From: Topomyia yanbarensis
Taxonomy: Eukaryota; Arthropoda; Insecta; Diptera; Culicidae
NCBI RefSeq assembly: GCF_030247195.1
Contig: NC_080672.1
Span: 162,677,839 to 162,741,838 of the forward strand
Reading direction: 5' to 3'
DNA: 64,000 bases
Part shown: positions 13,881 through 25,014 of the stretch, piece after piece
Layout of the letters: each line of letters begins with the position of its first letter
Position numbering within the stretch: the first letter of the stretch is position 1
Notes under the pieces: generated by a model
Seen by the model: only the letters and a program-made list of their open reading frames with translations
Told to the model about the DNA's origin: nothing
Databases searched by the model: none
Position numbers and translations under genes: made by a program

Positions 13881-15480
13881 GTAACAAACCGGAACAGTTC
13901 CTGACCATTTTATTGTAGGTTGGTCCTAGAGTTACTATCATGGCGTCGAACCCCCTTGCCGTGATTTCGATCCCGTATAGAAGTTTGCTGGTCACCGCGC
14001 TGTTACCGACCTGTAGAAGAGAGCTCCTGTTCCCCTTCTTGTGCCTACTGCTGATGGTTTTAATGACACGACTTCTGGATTGAGTTTCCGATTTTACCCT
14101 TGCAAAGTGTGGCTTGAAAGAAAATTGACGATCGATGGTAACTCCTATTATTTTTGCCGTTTTTCTGAATGGAACCGTCGTTCCACCTATCGTGATTTTT
14201 TGCCGCCATGGGTTGTGTGGTTGTTTACATACGTGGTTTATGTTTTTTTTCTGCCGCCATACTGAATCCGACTTTATCGGCCCATTTTGTAACCATTCGC
14301 ATTGCTGTTTGCAGTTTTATTTTTGTCCTTCGAGCGTTCTGACCCGTGGCTAACAGAACAATATCGTCCGCATAAACGAGGATGTAGATGTCCTTTGGGA
14401 GTTGTCGAAAAATATCATTGATGCCAATAAGGAACAGAGTACCGAGCCCTGGGGTACTCCGTTTTCTTCTTATTGTATTGAGGAGAGTGACCCGCCGACT
14501 GCTACCTTAAAACTTCTTTCGTTGAGGAAGTTTTGCGCGAATTTGCATAGTCTCCCCGTTAGGCCCCAATTGTTGAGTTGTTTTACGATATTGTGTCGCC
14601 AGATTCGGTTGTATGACTTTGAGATGTCCATTACTGCTAGGTCCAGGGCCGGCGGATAGCGTGGGTAGTATGGGTAGTACTACCCACTCGAAAACAACCG
14701 AGTGGGTAATTACCCACTCGAAATTTTGGACATTTTCATAAATTTGAAATCTGCCACGTAAGTATCTCGGGCACACATTTGAAAATATCGATGCACAACA
14801 ACTTCATTTACAAAAACGCGCTGCAAGTGATTTAATGTAAATCTAATGCAAGCGTGTGTATTGCGAAAATGGGACAAATCCCTATTCTATTACCCTCACC
14901 ATATGCGTACTACCCACTCGTGCTAAAAGTGTAACGCCGGCCCTGGCTAGGTCCGTATGTTCTTCTGCTTCAAGTGCGCGGTCAATTATATCCCTGAGGG
15001 CTATTAAATATGTACCAGTTTCTCTGCCTTTTCTAAATGCAAACTGCATTTGGTCGAGGAATTCTCCTTCTTCCAATATTGTAGATAATCTCCGATTGAC
15101 CATTTTTTCGACGACTTTCACTATACAGCTAGTTAAGCTGATCGGTCGATAGCCATCAGCTACATTTCCGCTATTACCTGTCTTGGGAATAGGAACGACG
15201 ATATTATGTTTCCACTGGTCTGGATGTGTGCCTTCTGCCCATATTTTATTGATTGTTTTTAGTAATGTTGCTATTCCAGATAATGGCAAGTTACTAATCA
15301 TGCGGTATCCGATATTGTCAGCTCCAGCAGATTTTCCTTTTGATTTGGCGATGGCGTATAACAGCTCTTGCATTGAGAAATTCGTGTTGTCCGCCAGTTC
15401 CGATTGGGGTGTAACGTCCGCACTGACGGGGCTGCACCTCCCCCAAGAGATTGCTGGTAATGTCAGTGATTCTGATCCAT
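13881..15480 (-). pseudogene. I-clade LINE reverse transcriptase region, interrupted
   Basis: Minus-strand bases 15373-14946 encode the RT N-terminal half: KSKGKSAGADNIGYRMI, VPIPKTGN, YRPISLTSCIVKVVEK, MQFAFRKGRETG. After the nested hAT-type MITE the reading resumes with GVPQGSVL and the catalytic YADD, whose codons lie at 14363-14374. Frameshifts separate the blocks. The enzyme would copy the element RNA at the nicked target. Upstream, RT sequence follows the end of ORF1 with no endonuclease between. Confidence 0.8.
14644..14945. mobile_element. hAT-type MITE, 302 bp, 8-bp target duplication
   Basis: Ends CAGGGCCGGCG and CGCCGGCCCTG are perfect inverted repeats. They are flanked by GCTAGGTC at 14636-14643 and again at 14946-14953. 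CAGGG-type ends with 8-bp duplications are diagnostic of hAT transposons. Inside are several ACTACCCACTCG-type motifs in both orientations. There is no transposase, so it would need one in trans. It splits the I-element RT. Confidence 0.93.
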
Positions 15481-15982
15481 TGTTCTGATATCTGCTAGGC
15501 GGGGACGCTTAACAGATGGCCTTCTGTCATAGCCGTATTATTTCGAGTTGAGTTGACAGTATTTCTAGTGGGATCGGTCAGAGTGATTGGAGGATCTTCC
15601 GCTGGTATAGTGGCTTTTGGGTAGTGTTGATTGTTGTTCAGATCTGTGTTGTGTTCGTTGGTTTGTTTATTTGAATGTCTGTTCATTGGTTTATGGTGGT
15701 AACGTGGTGGTCGTCTACAGATGTTCTACATGGGCTGGGGTCCTGACTGTTGTTTGATTGTTGGCTAATTGTTCTAGAGCATTGTGCAAGTCCGCGCTGT
15801 ATTTAACTATTTTCGACTGGTTACCGGCGGTAGTATTGCTTGGAGTAATTTGGGCTTCCGATATTTTCTTGTGATTTGCTAGTTCAACTTTTAGTGCAGC
15901 GTGTTCCTTTGCTAAAGTTCGATATCCTTCTTTGATTTCGTGTAGTTCGTTTCGCGTTTCATCGTCTTTAGTTCTAGATTCT

Positions 15983-17072
15983 TCAAGCTGTTTTTTTCAG
16001 GTCTGCCAACTCGCTCTTAAGTAGTTTTGTTTCTTCCGCTTGCTTTAAAAGTTTTGTTACCTCTGCTCGTAGTTCTTTGATGAGCCCATCCTTTTCAGTT
16101 TTGTCCGATGTGACTTGGCTAGCGTACGTTGTAGGCCGTCTGCTACGTAGAAATTCGGCTCTGGCTTCATTGTATGGAAGCTGCTGATCTATTTTCAAAC
16201 GAACGATTTTTTCTTCTTCGACATACACTGGGCATTTATGATCGATTGGGCTGTGTTCCTCTTCACAGTTTCTGCAGAACTTGGGCTGCTTACATTGCTG
16301 CCCGTCAACTATATCATGGCCGAGAAAACAGTTTAAGCAGATTTTCTGCTCGGAGCAGTTTTTTCGTGAATGCCCGTACTTAGCACAGCCGAAACACTGT
16401 AGGGGGGATGGATAATACTGTCGCACGGGCAAGCGGATCAATCCGTGATAAATATATGCTGGGGGAGACTGGATGTTGAAAGTAATGATTGGGAGTGGGT
16501 TTTATTGATAAGTGCACCATGCCGTTTGGTGATTCTCCGAACTGCGCTGACGCCTTGGTTTGATAGGTTAGCAAGCATTGTTTCGTTGTCGATGTTCTTA
16601 GTGTCAAGGTGGGATGGTGTACCACCTCGATCGGTGTTCCGTCAATTAGGGAAGTCATTGCGAGAAGTTTGTCGAGGATTTTCTTCGAGGAAACGCGGAG
16701 AACATATCGCGATCCTCTGGCTTCTTTGGCAGCTATAACAGTGTTTCGAGCCGTGCCGCCAACAGCTTGCTCGACCGATTTTTCGAATGGGTTCGTGGGT
16801 AATGCGATTTCGGGAGTAGTGGGGCTAGGGAACATGTTTGGATTAGAACAATCAATTTCCATACCATTATCTGTCGTTGGCTTTGGGTTTTTTGCACGTA
16901 GCAGCAAAATTTGCTTGCTTATCATATGCCCAGTATGGTCTCCCCATTGTGGGAATGTATTCTGGTACGATGGTCCTCCTCCACCCGGAGGGGGATCAGT
17001 CGCCCCCAATGGGTGGCTTAAACACAACTTATCACTGTAACGCACAACACACTTCACTCGTAATTTACTCAA
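15983..17072 (-). pseudogene. I-clade LINE ORF1 (three zinc knuckles), frameshifted
   Basis: The minus-strand frame 17072-16380 (230 codons) starts at ATG and carries a proline-rich N-terminus and a nucleic-acid-binding-like middle (RGSRYVLRVSSKK). A frameshift in the 16380-16441 overlap leads to 16441-15983, with CFGCAKYGHSRKNC, CLNCFLGHD and CRNCEEEHSPIDHKC. These are three CCHC-like knuckles of the kind found in I, jockey and R1 group ORF1 proteins. A Lys/Glu/Leu-rich coiled-coil-like tail follows. The protein would package element RNA; this copy is broken. Confidence 0.85.
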
Positions 17073-17395
17073 CGGTGGGCACTAGAGGGGGTTATCACCT
17101 CGCGGGGAGCTCTGCTGTACGTGGTGTGCTTTAAATATTTCTCGCACGCCGGTTAAGAGCCGCAACACACTTCACAATATTAAGGCTTTTGTTTCCTATA
17201 CCGTGCACAGAATTTTATTCGTTCTTCTTTCTGCACTGCACTGGGGGATCACTTTGCTTCTTCACGTCACTCGCCTTTACGCATATAGTATGAGCAGGTT
17301 TATATTGTGGTAGCAATTCACGGATAAAACCTGGTAAACCGGGCCGGCTAGCGGCCGGGTTGAAGGATTTTCTTCACACTACCAGATTCTTCCTA
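17073..17395 (-). other. Probable I-element leader
   Basis: This GC-richer non-coding stretch sits between the ORF1 start and the point where sequence returns to AT-rich background. No internal promoter motif could be assigned. Confidence 0.4.
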
Positions 17396-17708
17396 TAATG
17401 GACACTTCGCGATTTTAAATAGAACGGTCTAATTCAGAAATTTTCAACCGGGGGTGAATTCACCCCCAGGGCTAAATTAGACGAATGTAGGGGGTAAACT
17501 ATGCGATTCAAATGTTAACTTATTATCCAACGTTCCCCGTCGGATGTTTGTCTTTATATATTCAGCCATATTCTGCATTACGACGGCTCGCTTTTTCGAA
17601 CGAATTTGATTTGCATCCTCAATAACGACAGTAAAATCAAACGGGAGCCTGCTTCGATCGAACCACATTCGTTTGAAAATGCAATCCGTCGCAATGCAGA
17701 ATAAAGGA

Positions 17709-17930
17709 TGATTCAAACGATACATCAGCTTCCGTCAACGGAACGTCACCGTTCCGTCAGGATAAGTTACATGCAGTTAAATGGAGGCATCCACACACAA
17801 CATCAACGACACGGAACGTTTTGACGTACGGCATGTGTGAACGGACGCAAGAGAAAAGTATTTAACTTATCCTGACGGAACGGTGACGTTCCGTTGACGT
17901 TGACAGAAGCTGATGTATCGTATGAATCGC
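17709..17930. mobile_element. MITE with nested palindromes
   Basis: The arm at 17710-17769 pairs with 17864-17929 in inverted orientation (GATTCA.ACGATACATCAGC ends). Each arm contains its own 8-bp-stem hairpin: ACGGAACG with CGTTCCGT at 17738-17757 and again at 17875-17894. No ORF. Target duplication not resolved. Confidence 0.75.
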
Positions 17931-17969
17931 ACTTAAGGGCTGATTGTTTCAGTGCGTTGAGATGCTTAC

Positions 17970-18230
17970 TAAAGCTACCAGTACACTGTTTGTCATAACG
18001 TAAAATATTTGATGAAGCAAAATTTGATCAAATAAACGTGTTTGACAAACAAATTTGACAAGGCCAGTACACGAGATCAACTGTTTAACAAACTTTTTTC
18101 ATCAAATATTTGCATTGATGCGTTACCGGACGTTACGCCTAATATTGTTTGACAAACGTAATAAAACAAGTTTGATGGATCAGTACACTGTTTGTCAAAT
18201 ATATGCTGATTTCGTTTTTAGATCAGAGTT
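17970..18230. repeat. Motif-dense repeat (CAGTACACTGTTTGTCAAA type)
   Basis: The words CAGTACACTG and TTTGACAAAC, with their complements, recur many times here. The first 45 bases (AAGCTACCAGTACACTG onward) are repeated inverted at about 26500-26550. It is probably a DNA-transposon derivative with subterminal repeats. No gene is present. Confidence 0.55.
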
Positions 18231-19055
18231 GCTCTAGGTTCGCTCGGAGCTGTGACTTTTGTATGGAAATTGTAAACATTAGAGCGAACCTAGGGCGACT
18301 CGATTTTAAAACCGAAAACAGCAATAGTCAAATCGCCATGCGAAAAAAAAAAATTGTGCTGTTTGAACTCCATAAATTTTCAAGAGTGCAAACTCATGAA
18401 ATATTTGTGTTAGCGCAGGGATGCCAAATGATTTTGTTTCATTTTTATAAAAAACTGGAATTGTCAAAGCAACTATATCGCTTTCCTTTGTTCGTGATTA
18501 TGCAGAGCAAGGTGTTTAGAGTTCTATGGTGATTCGTCTTTGGCAGTAGCTAGGTGAGAAGCGAGGTAAGCGTGCAACTGGCTGCGGGGGTGAAAAATGA
18601 CAGCAAACAACTTTCTATTCTATTCTAACCCTTACACAGCCAAAAAAAATGACAGCAAACAACTTTGTGTGCAAACTGAAATCCAAGCAATCATATATCG
18701 AGACGAATGTTTCATCACTGGTAACTAGTAAACAATGTTGTTAGCTGTCGTTTTTAAAACCAGCATGGCTGATCGGCATTTTAGATAATCGTATCACCTG
18801 AGAATAAAAGCTCCTTGATGCAGACTGTAATTTAACATCTCGGAAATCATTAACGTCATCATCGCTTTCTTGTAGCGGATTTCAGTGACATTATGTGTCA
18901 GTTATCCTGAAAATACGGAGCCGGCTCTCAGTTGTTTCCCTACAGTCCATTGGAATTATGTGAAGAGGAAATTAAGGATGTAATAAAATCGGCAAATAGT
19001 GACTTGATAGAACGTAAGCAAAAATTTGTCGTCGGAGAAGTTCACACAATTGAAA
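18231..19055. other. No recognisable gene
   Basis: Only short open frames without family resemblance. AATGACAGCAAACAACTT occurs twice about 60 bases apart (near 18595 and 18647). Confidence 0.4.
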
Positions 19056-21368
19056 AAACCTGTTTTAATCCACCTAGAGGTGCAATTGTGCCTTTCTCAT
19101 TTCTCCAAACTATGATATAATAGCTGGTTCGTACAATATAACATTATGGAAATCTCTTTCATTCTTATTACACTTGGCAAGTACATATATAAGAGCACCT
19201 TTTTGCATTCATTGCGGTATCGGTTTGAATCGGAGTTTTCTATGTGATCGCACTCCACAACCCGTAACACCGGAGCCGGAAGTCGGATGGAGATGGAATT
19301 TAATAATAGTTTCCGGAGACGCGACACCTTTCATTTGAGACTAAGTTGATCAAATCGGTCTAGCCATTTTAGAGAAACCAATATAACCGTTATTCTGAAT
19401 TTGGATACTTCAGGATCCGTCGATGGTGGCCAGTGTGACCAAAGAGCCTTTGAATGACTGTTGGGGACCTAGATCTACAAATTCAACAGTTGTGCACATT
19501 TTGGAATTTCGTTTCGTTAGAATCGGAATTTGGTGCGTGATCGTACGTATCACCCTGTAATTCAGGAACCAGAACTCGGATCCACACAAAATTCAACAGC
19601 AGCTGATGGACCTTTCATTTAAAATCAAGTTTGTCAAAATCGGTTCAGAAAATTCCGAGAAACCGATGTGGACAAATCAACAAATTTTGTTTTGTAACCA
19701 TACTCTTCAACTCGTAATCCAGATCAAGATGTCGGTTGAAAATGAAATTCAATAGCAACCTATGGGAATATTATACCTTTCATTTGAATCTTAGTTTGTA
19801 AAAATCGGTTCAGCCATCTCCGAGAAATCGATGTGTACATTTTGTTAACAAATCCGCACATACACACATACACACATACATACATACGTACATACATACA
19901 TACATACATACATACATACATACATACATACATACATACATACATACATACATACATACATACATACATACATACATACATACATACATACATACATACA
20001 TACATACATACATACATACATACATACATACATACATACATACATACACACATACATACACACAGATATTTTGCGATCTCGGCGAATTGAGTCGAATGTT
20101 ATATGAGACTCGGCCCTCCGGGCCTCGGTTAGAAAGTCGGTTTTTGGAGCAATTGCATAACCTTTCTATATAAGAAAGGCAAAAGAATAATATTTAATTA
20201 GCTTAATAAGCATGAGTTCAATGTTATCTTCATGTGATTATAATTTGGAAAGGTTGGTGGAATGGGTTTGAAATGTAGGGAATGGGAGGTTAGTAGAGTG
20301 GGAGTGGGGGAGGCGTCAGAAATCCTTCATCTTATTTTGGTATACGGGGTGGATGAAGGAAATGCGGGCGTGAGGGTGGTCCAAGAGGAGGGGAGTGATG
20401 AAGGAGGGAGGTGCAAGGGCAAGGCGGAGGGGGGAGAGGGGCGGCGACGCAATACTCAACTGCATATTTTGCCTTCCATTTGAGACTTGGTTTGAGAAAA
20501 TCGGTTCAGTCATCACCGATGAACCGATGTGACTTTAATTGTGGAATATGCCCGAAATTCCGGAATCGTCGATAGTGGACAATATATTCAAAGAATGTTT
20601 GATTGGCAATCAGTGATCTAGATCTGCGATTAGAAGTAATTTGGTGCCCATTTCAATAGTTTTTAGCCTCTGAGGTATTACGATTGTACCGATTTATATG
20701 GAAAATTCCAGTGTATCCTTACCAACACCCCTGTAACTCCGGAAGCAAGAGTCAGAACCGAATGAAATTCAGCAGCAGTCAATGGCATTACTGTATCTTT
20801 CATTTGAAATCAAGTTTGTAAAAATCGGTAGAGAATTCGTTGTGGAATGGGTGTGATATTAGTTTAGGAACTTGGCGGGTTCCCCGGGGGCGTCATGAAC
20901 CGTCATAGGTGGCCAATGTGGTCAAAGCTGCTTTGATTGATCATTAGTGATCCAGACCCGCAAACTAGAGTATTGTTCATCAATTTTAATATGTTTCACA
21001 TCATTTTAACATCATGGTGGTACCAGTTTATATGGGAATTTGCTGTGTGACCGCACTTTTCAACCCGTAACTCCGGAACCGGAAGTCGGATCAACTAAAA
21101 ATTCAATAGCAGCTTATGGGAGCGTTATACCTTTCAGATGAAACTAAGTTTGCGAAAATCGGTTCAGCCATCTCTGAGAAAATTATGTGAGTTTAAATGA
21201 CACACACACACATACACACACACACATACATACACACACACACAGACATTTGCCGATCTCGACGAACTGAATCGAATGGTGTATGACACTCGGCCCTCCG
21301 GGCCTTGGTTAAAAAGTCGATTTTTACAGTGATTGCATAGCCTTTCCTTATATGAGAAAGGCAAAAAT
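19056..21368 (-). repeat. Complex interspersed repeat, block A
   Basis: Two abutting units (19056-20186 and 20187-21368) lie in minus orientation. Each ends in GAGAAAGGC / GCCTTTCTC-type termini, a CGGCCCTCCGGGCC core and a CATA/CACA microsatellite. Within units, sub-repeats with CGGTTCAGCCATCTC, CCTTTCATTTGA and AACTCCGGAACCGGAAGTCGG recur with a spacing of roughly 300 bases. The same composite occurs at 39672-41850 and 49066-51300. No transposase is encoded and the family is not named here. Confidence 0.8.
19857..20063. repeat. (CATA)n microsatellite
   Basis: About 200 bases of CATA repeats, an expanded version of the short CACA/CATA tract found at the same position in the other copies of this repeat family. 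The MYVCMYVC frames are artefacts of it. Confidence 0.97.
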
Positions 21369-22362
21369 GTTTTACAGTTGGGTCTCCTACAACGCGGATT
21401 TCTACCCGCGTAATATTAATCACATAGCTTATGGGATTTTGACTAATTGGGGATGTGGTTGAATATTTCGTCTGCGTTAACATTTAACGCTATACTTTCT
21501 TTGGAAAAGTTGTTGTGCTTATTTGGACCTACAATTTAGAGTGACTGTATATCCAATTAGTTGAGAACTGTGCCGCCATGGGAACTTTAAAAGAGAGTAC
21601 ATAAATCGAACCTCTCGTCGTGAATGTGACTAACGTTGAATAGGTTTAACATGAAATATTTCGAAACACTGATTATTTTGAAAAATGGTGTCTCAGGAAG
21701 ATTTGTCCAGAAAGTCAAGTGTTTCTGGATAGTGGAAATAATAAATCAGAATTGTCCCATCAGGCGGCGCAAATACTAATGCAAATGTTCAATTAATGTC
21801 AAAATCATTCTTTGTCTCAATAACGAGAATATTTAGAGGGGTACTATCTTCAGTAAAGATGCTCGAGAAATCAAAGACTACCAGATGGTGATAGATTAGT
21901 TTGGGATACTCTCACTATGGTGCACTAGTGAGCGTACCACCTAAAAGTACATTATAGGATATGATACATCTCAAAAGTCTAGTAACATAGAAAGATGGTG
22001 TTTCCGGCAAAGTTCTAGGGGAGACCAGCGGCTACGCGATTACGGGCAAATCAAACTGAAAACGATCCGCCAGGTGCAGCTAGTGAGCATGTATTATTTT
22101 TCAAATTCTATATCTCGAGATCGCGATAATTTAGAAGTGTGGTGCTTTCGGCAATATTCATCAGCGGGTCGAGTACTGTCCGAAGGTGAATAGATAATTT
22201 CAAAATTCAGCTACTAGGCTCTAGGGAGAATACAACTTCGAGTGAATGTTAGGTGATGTTTTGTCACGAAAGTTTAATAATTTAGGGAAATGATGTGATG
22301 TGAATGATGGGTTTTGATAATCGAAATTTTTCTACAATATGGCAATAAGTTTTATTTTGAAG

Positions 22363-22990
22363 GGCAATTTGTTGGCAGATGAAAACCAATTGTTTTGGAC
22401 ATTTTCATTACACAGGGAGTTCCAATGTGTCAAAAAAGAACATTTGTCAACATTTTGGGAATGAATTTCATATTGCAAGGCAAGTTGTTGGCAGCAAAAT
22501 TTTCAACATTTTGGGTATGAATTTCATATTGCAAGGCAAGTTGCTGGCAGTTGAAAACCAATAGTTTTGGACGTTTTCAATGCACATGGTTTCCGCCAAT
22601 GTGTAAAAACGATTTTTTCAACTTTATGGGAGTGAGTGTTATATTGAAAGGCAAGTTTTTGTCAGATGAAAATCAATAATTTTGGACTTTCTCAATGCAC
22701 AAGGGGGTCCACCAATGTGTCAAAACGAATTTTTTTCAACTTTGTGGGAGTGAGTGTCATATTGAAAGGCAGTCAGTTTTTTGTCAGATAAAAGATGAAA
22801 TTTTGAACATTCTCAATGCACAAGGGGTAGTTAGTTTTATATTGAAAAGCTAGTTGTAGACAGTTGTAAATCAATAGTTTCCTAAACTACAAACTACTGT
22901 CCTACATTTTCAATGCACATGGGGATCCGTCGATGAATCAAAATAGATTTTTTTTCAACTTCATGTAAGTGAGTTTTAATGGCAATGGAA
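22363..22990. repeat. Tandem array, 115-118-bp period
   Basis: Starts of the motif GGCAAGTT followed by GGCAG or GTCAG lie at 22363, 22479, 22535, 22650 and 22768, with a further worn unit near 22848. The steps are 116, 56 (a half-length unit), 115 and 118. Each unit contains TTTTGGGAATGAATTTCATATTG or a close form. The array resumes near 23468 and 23999 after intervening sequence. Confidence 0.75.
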
Positions 22991-22999
22991 AAATTTTCA

Positions 23000-23470
23000 A
23001 AATGGAAAATTTTTCAACTTCATGGGCTACAGGAACAACACAAACGGCAACACTGCTTGACAAATCCCGTGGACAGTGACCTGTCCTTTGGCCTGTCAGA
23101 CGAAAACGGAATGTTGACAGAAGATAGAGCAGCGTAGTGCCTGCATAGGCAACTGTATCGAAAAATCATATTTATAAATTACAGTGAATTTAAAACTAAT
23201 TCCTAGCTGTTGTTTAGCTCTCCAACGGTAGGTTTAATTTATAAGAACACTATTTAATTATAATTTAATAATCATCCTAACAGAAGAAAAAGAAATAATC
23301 GGCTACTGAAGGCCAAAGAAACCACATGGTTTATTGAAATTGTACACTACCTTGTAAGTTAACCTATATATTTTAATTTCTACAATTTTTCTAATCAAAC
23401 CTGTATTTACAGTTTGAAGCCTTTTGAATAATTGGTCTCAAAATAGTGTCTTTTGTTCTACCCGAACAAT
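23000..23470. other. Unassigned insertion within the tandem array
   Basis: Sequence unrelated to the array separates two of its units. It begins near GCTACAGGAACAACACAAAC and ends before GGGAGTGAGTTTTATATTG. No open frame of note; origin unknown. Confidence 0.35.
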
Positions 23471-23499
23471 GGGAGTGAGTTTTATATTGAAGGGCAAAT

Positions 23500-23998
23500 G
23501 GGTCATTAAATGAGAAAAAAAATCTTTTTATTACATACATCGATAAAGCAGATTTTCGTGATTGCAACAATGTTTTTTTCCAACTCAGGAAACGTGAAAA
23601 TAAAATTTAAATTAAAAATAAAGAAATATGTTGACAGTCTAGATTTGAAACTATCAGAAGCATTTGACATATCGAATTTCACGACAAATGATGCCCTGTC
23701 AGAAAAAATGAATACATGTTTTCCCGGTTTTCCCGCAGGGTTATCTTTATTTGACATAAACACCATCCAATGCATATAGGTTTTTTTTTCATTTTGAGTG
23801 TTGTCTTGATAGGCCAGATGTAAACAACCGCAGTTTTCTTATGTATGGTTGCCTAGTTTACATAAGATTTTTTTTAAAAAACAAAAAAAAACGTTTTTAC
23901 GTATTACAACGATTTTTTTGTGAAATAATTTTATATTATGTATATTGAACCTAAAATTTATCGAATGGAATGGAAAACTATATATAGCTTAATGACCC
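23500..23998. mobile_element. 499-bp element, GGGTCATTAA inverted ends, AAT duplication
   Basis: Begins GGGTCATTAA and ends TTAATGACCC, flanked by AAT at 23497-23499 and 23999-24001. Removing it rejoins a normal array unit (GGGCAAAT plus TTGTTGGCAG), which supports the boundaries. An 89-codon frame exists on each strand over 23506-23779, without recognisable domains. Confidence 0.75.
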
Positions 23999-24052
23999 AA
24001 TTTGTTGGCAGATGAAATTTAATTGGTTTAGTGCCGCATAGTGAGAGTATTC

Positions 24053-24366
24053 CTAGGGGCAGATCACTTGTGATGCATTTTTAAAAATCAGCTAAATTAA
24101 ATGCATTTCTTTCCATCAAAATAGAAATTCATAATGAATTTTGCGTTGCGTGCAATGTATTTTGCGTTGTGTGTAAGACGTCAAAACCCTACAAAAACTA
24201 GTCCTACATTCAACAAAACGTCGAACAAAGTGAATCAGCGTAGGACGTTTGTTAAACAAACTTTTCTGCGAGGGAGTGCAAAGTTGATGCAAAAATGGAA
24301 ATTAAATGCATTTTTTTCTAATTTGATGCAAATTTGTTATACATTTCTATAGTGATCTGCCCCTAG
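24053..24366. mobile_element. hAT-like MITE, 314 bp, copy 1
   Basis: Ends CTAGGGGCAGATCAC and its complement near GTGATCTGCCCCTAG. Flanks GAGTATTC (24045-24052) and GAGTATCC (24367-24374) match at 7 of 8 positions. The interior matches copy 2 at 27322-27635 throughout, including the same length. It is inserted in the right part of the 21.8-25.0 kb foldback. Confidence 0.9.
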
Positions 24367-25014
24367 GAGTATCCCAAACTAATCTGTCACCATCGGGCAG
24401 TCCTTGACAGCTCGAGCAACTTTGCTGAAGACATCACCCTTCTAAATTACCGTCTTTAGAAGATATTGAAATAAAAAGATGTTTGCTGACTAGCTCCGCC
24501 TAGTGAGTGATATCTAATTTTATTATTACATTATCAAACAGCCCTTGTCGTCCTCAGAAACTTTACAGAAAACATCATTTTCCTAAATTATTAAACTTTC
24601 GTGACAAAACATCACCTAACATGTATTGGAAGTAGTATTCTCCCTAGCGCCGCCTAGTGGCTGAATTCTGAAATTATCTATTCGCCTTCGGGCAACACTC
24701 GACCCGCTGATGAATATTGCCGAAGACTTATCTTTATTATTATCATGATCTCGAGATATAGAATTTGAAAAATAGTTCATGCTCACTTTAATTTGATTTG
24801 CCCATAATCGCGTAACCCTTGACCTCCTCTAGAGCATTGCCGAAAACACCATATTTCAAAGTTATTAGACTTTTGAGATGTATCATATTCTATAATGTAC
24901 TTTTAGGTGCTACGCTCATTAGAGCCCCATAGTGAGAGTATCCCAAACTAATCTATCACCATCTGGTAGTCTTTGATTTATCGAGCAACTTCACTGAAAA
25001 CAATACTCATCTAA

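Larger units (their letters stand above)
12250..17395 (-). mobile_element. I-clade LINE, deleted and riddled with insertions
   Basis: Reading the minus strand from right to left, the element has a leader (about 17395-17073), a zinc-knuckle ORF1 (17072-15983 and beyond), an RT region (about 15373-13600) and an RNase H domain (about 12750-12265). This order is that of I-type LINEs, known in mosquitoes as MosquI-like elements. It is interrupted by three other elements (12963-13596, 13692-13880, 14644-14945). The endonuclease normally at the ORF2 start is missing, apparently by internal deletion. Its GC content is visibly above that of the flanks. Confidence 0.8.
21800..25014. mobile_element. 3.2-kb foldback element with nested insertions
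   Basis: Bases of about 21830-22290 align with the reverse complement of about 24580-25010. They share GATAGATTAGTTTGGGATAC, ATCTCGAGATC and TGTTTTGTCACGAAAGTTTA. Between the arms lie a tandem array (22363-22990) and at least two smaller transposons (23500-23998, 24053-24366). No transposase frame is visible, so it is a foldback or a very decayed parent element. Confidence 0.65.

Noticed and set aside
19760..20090. MYVCMYVC / THTYIHTY frames
   Set aside because: Translations of the CATA microsatellite.
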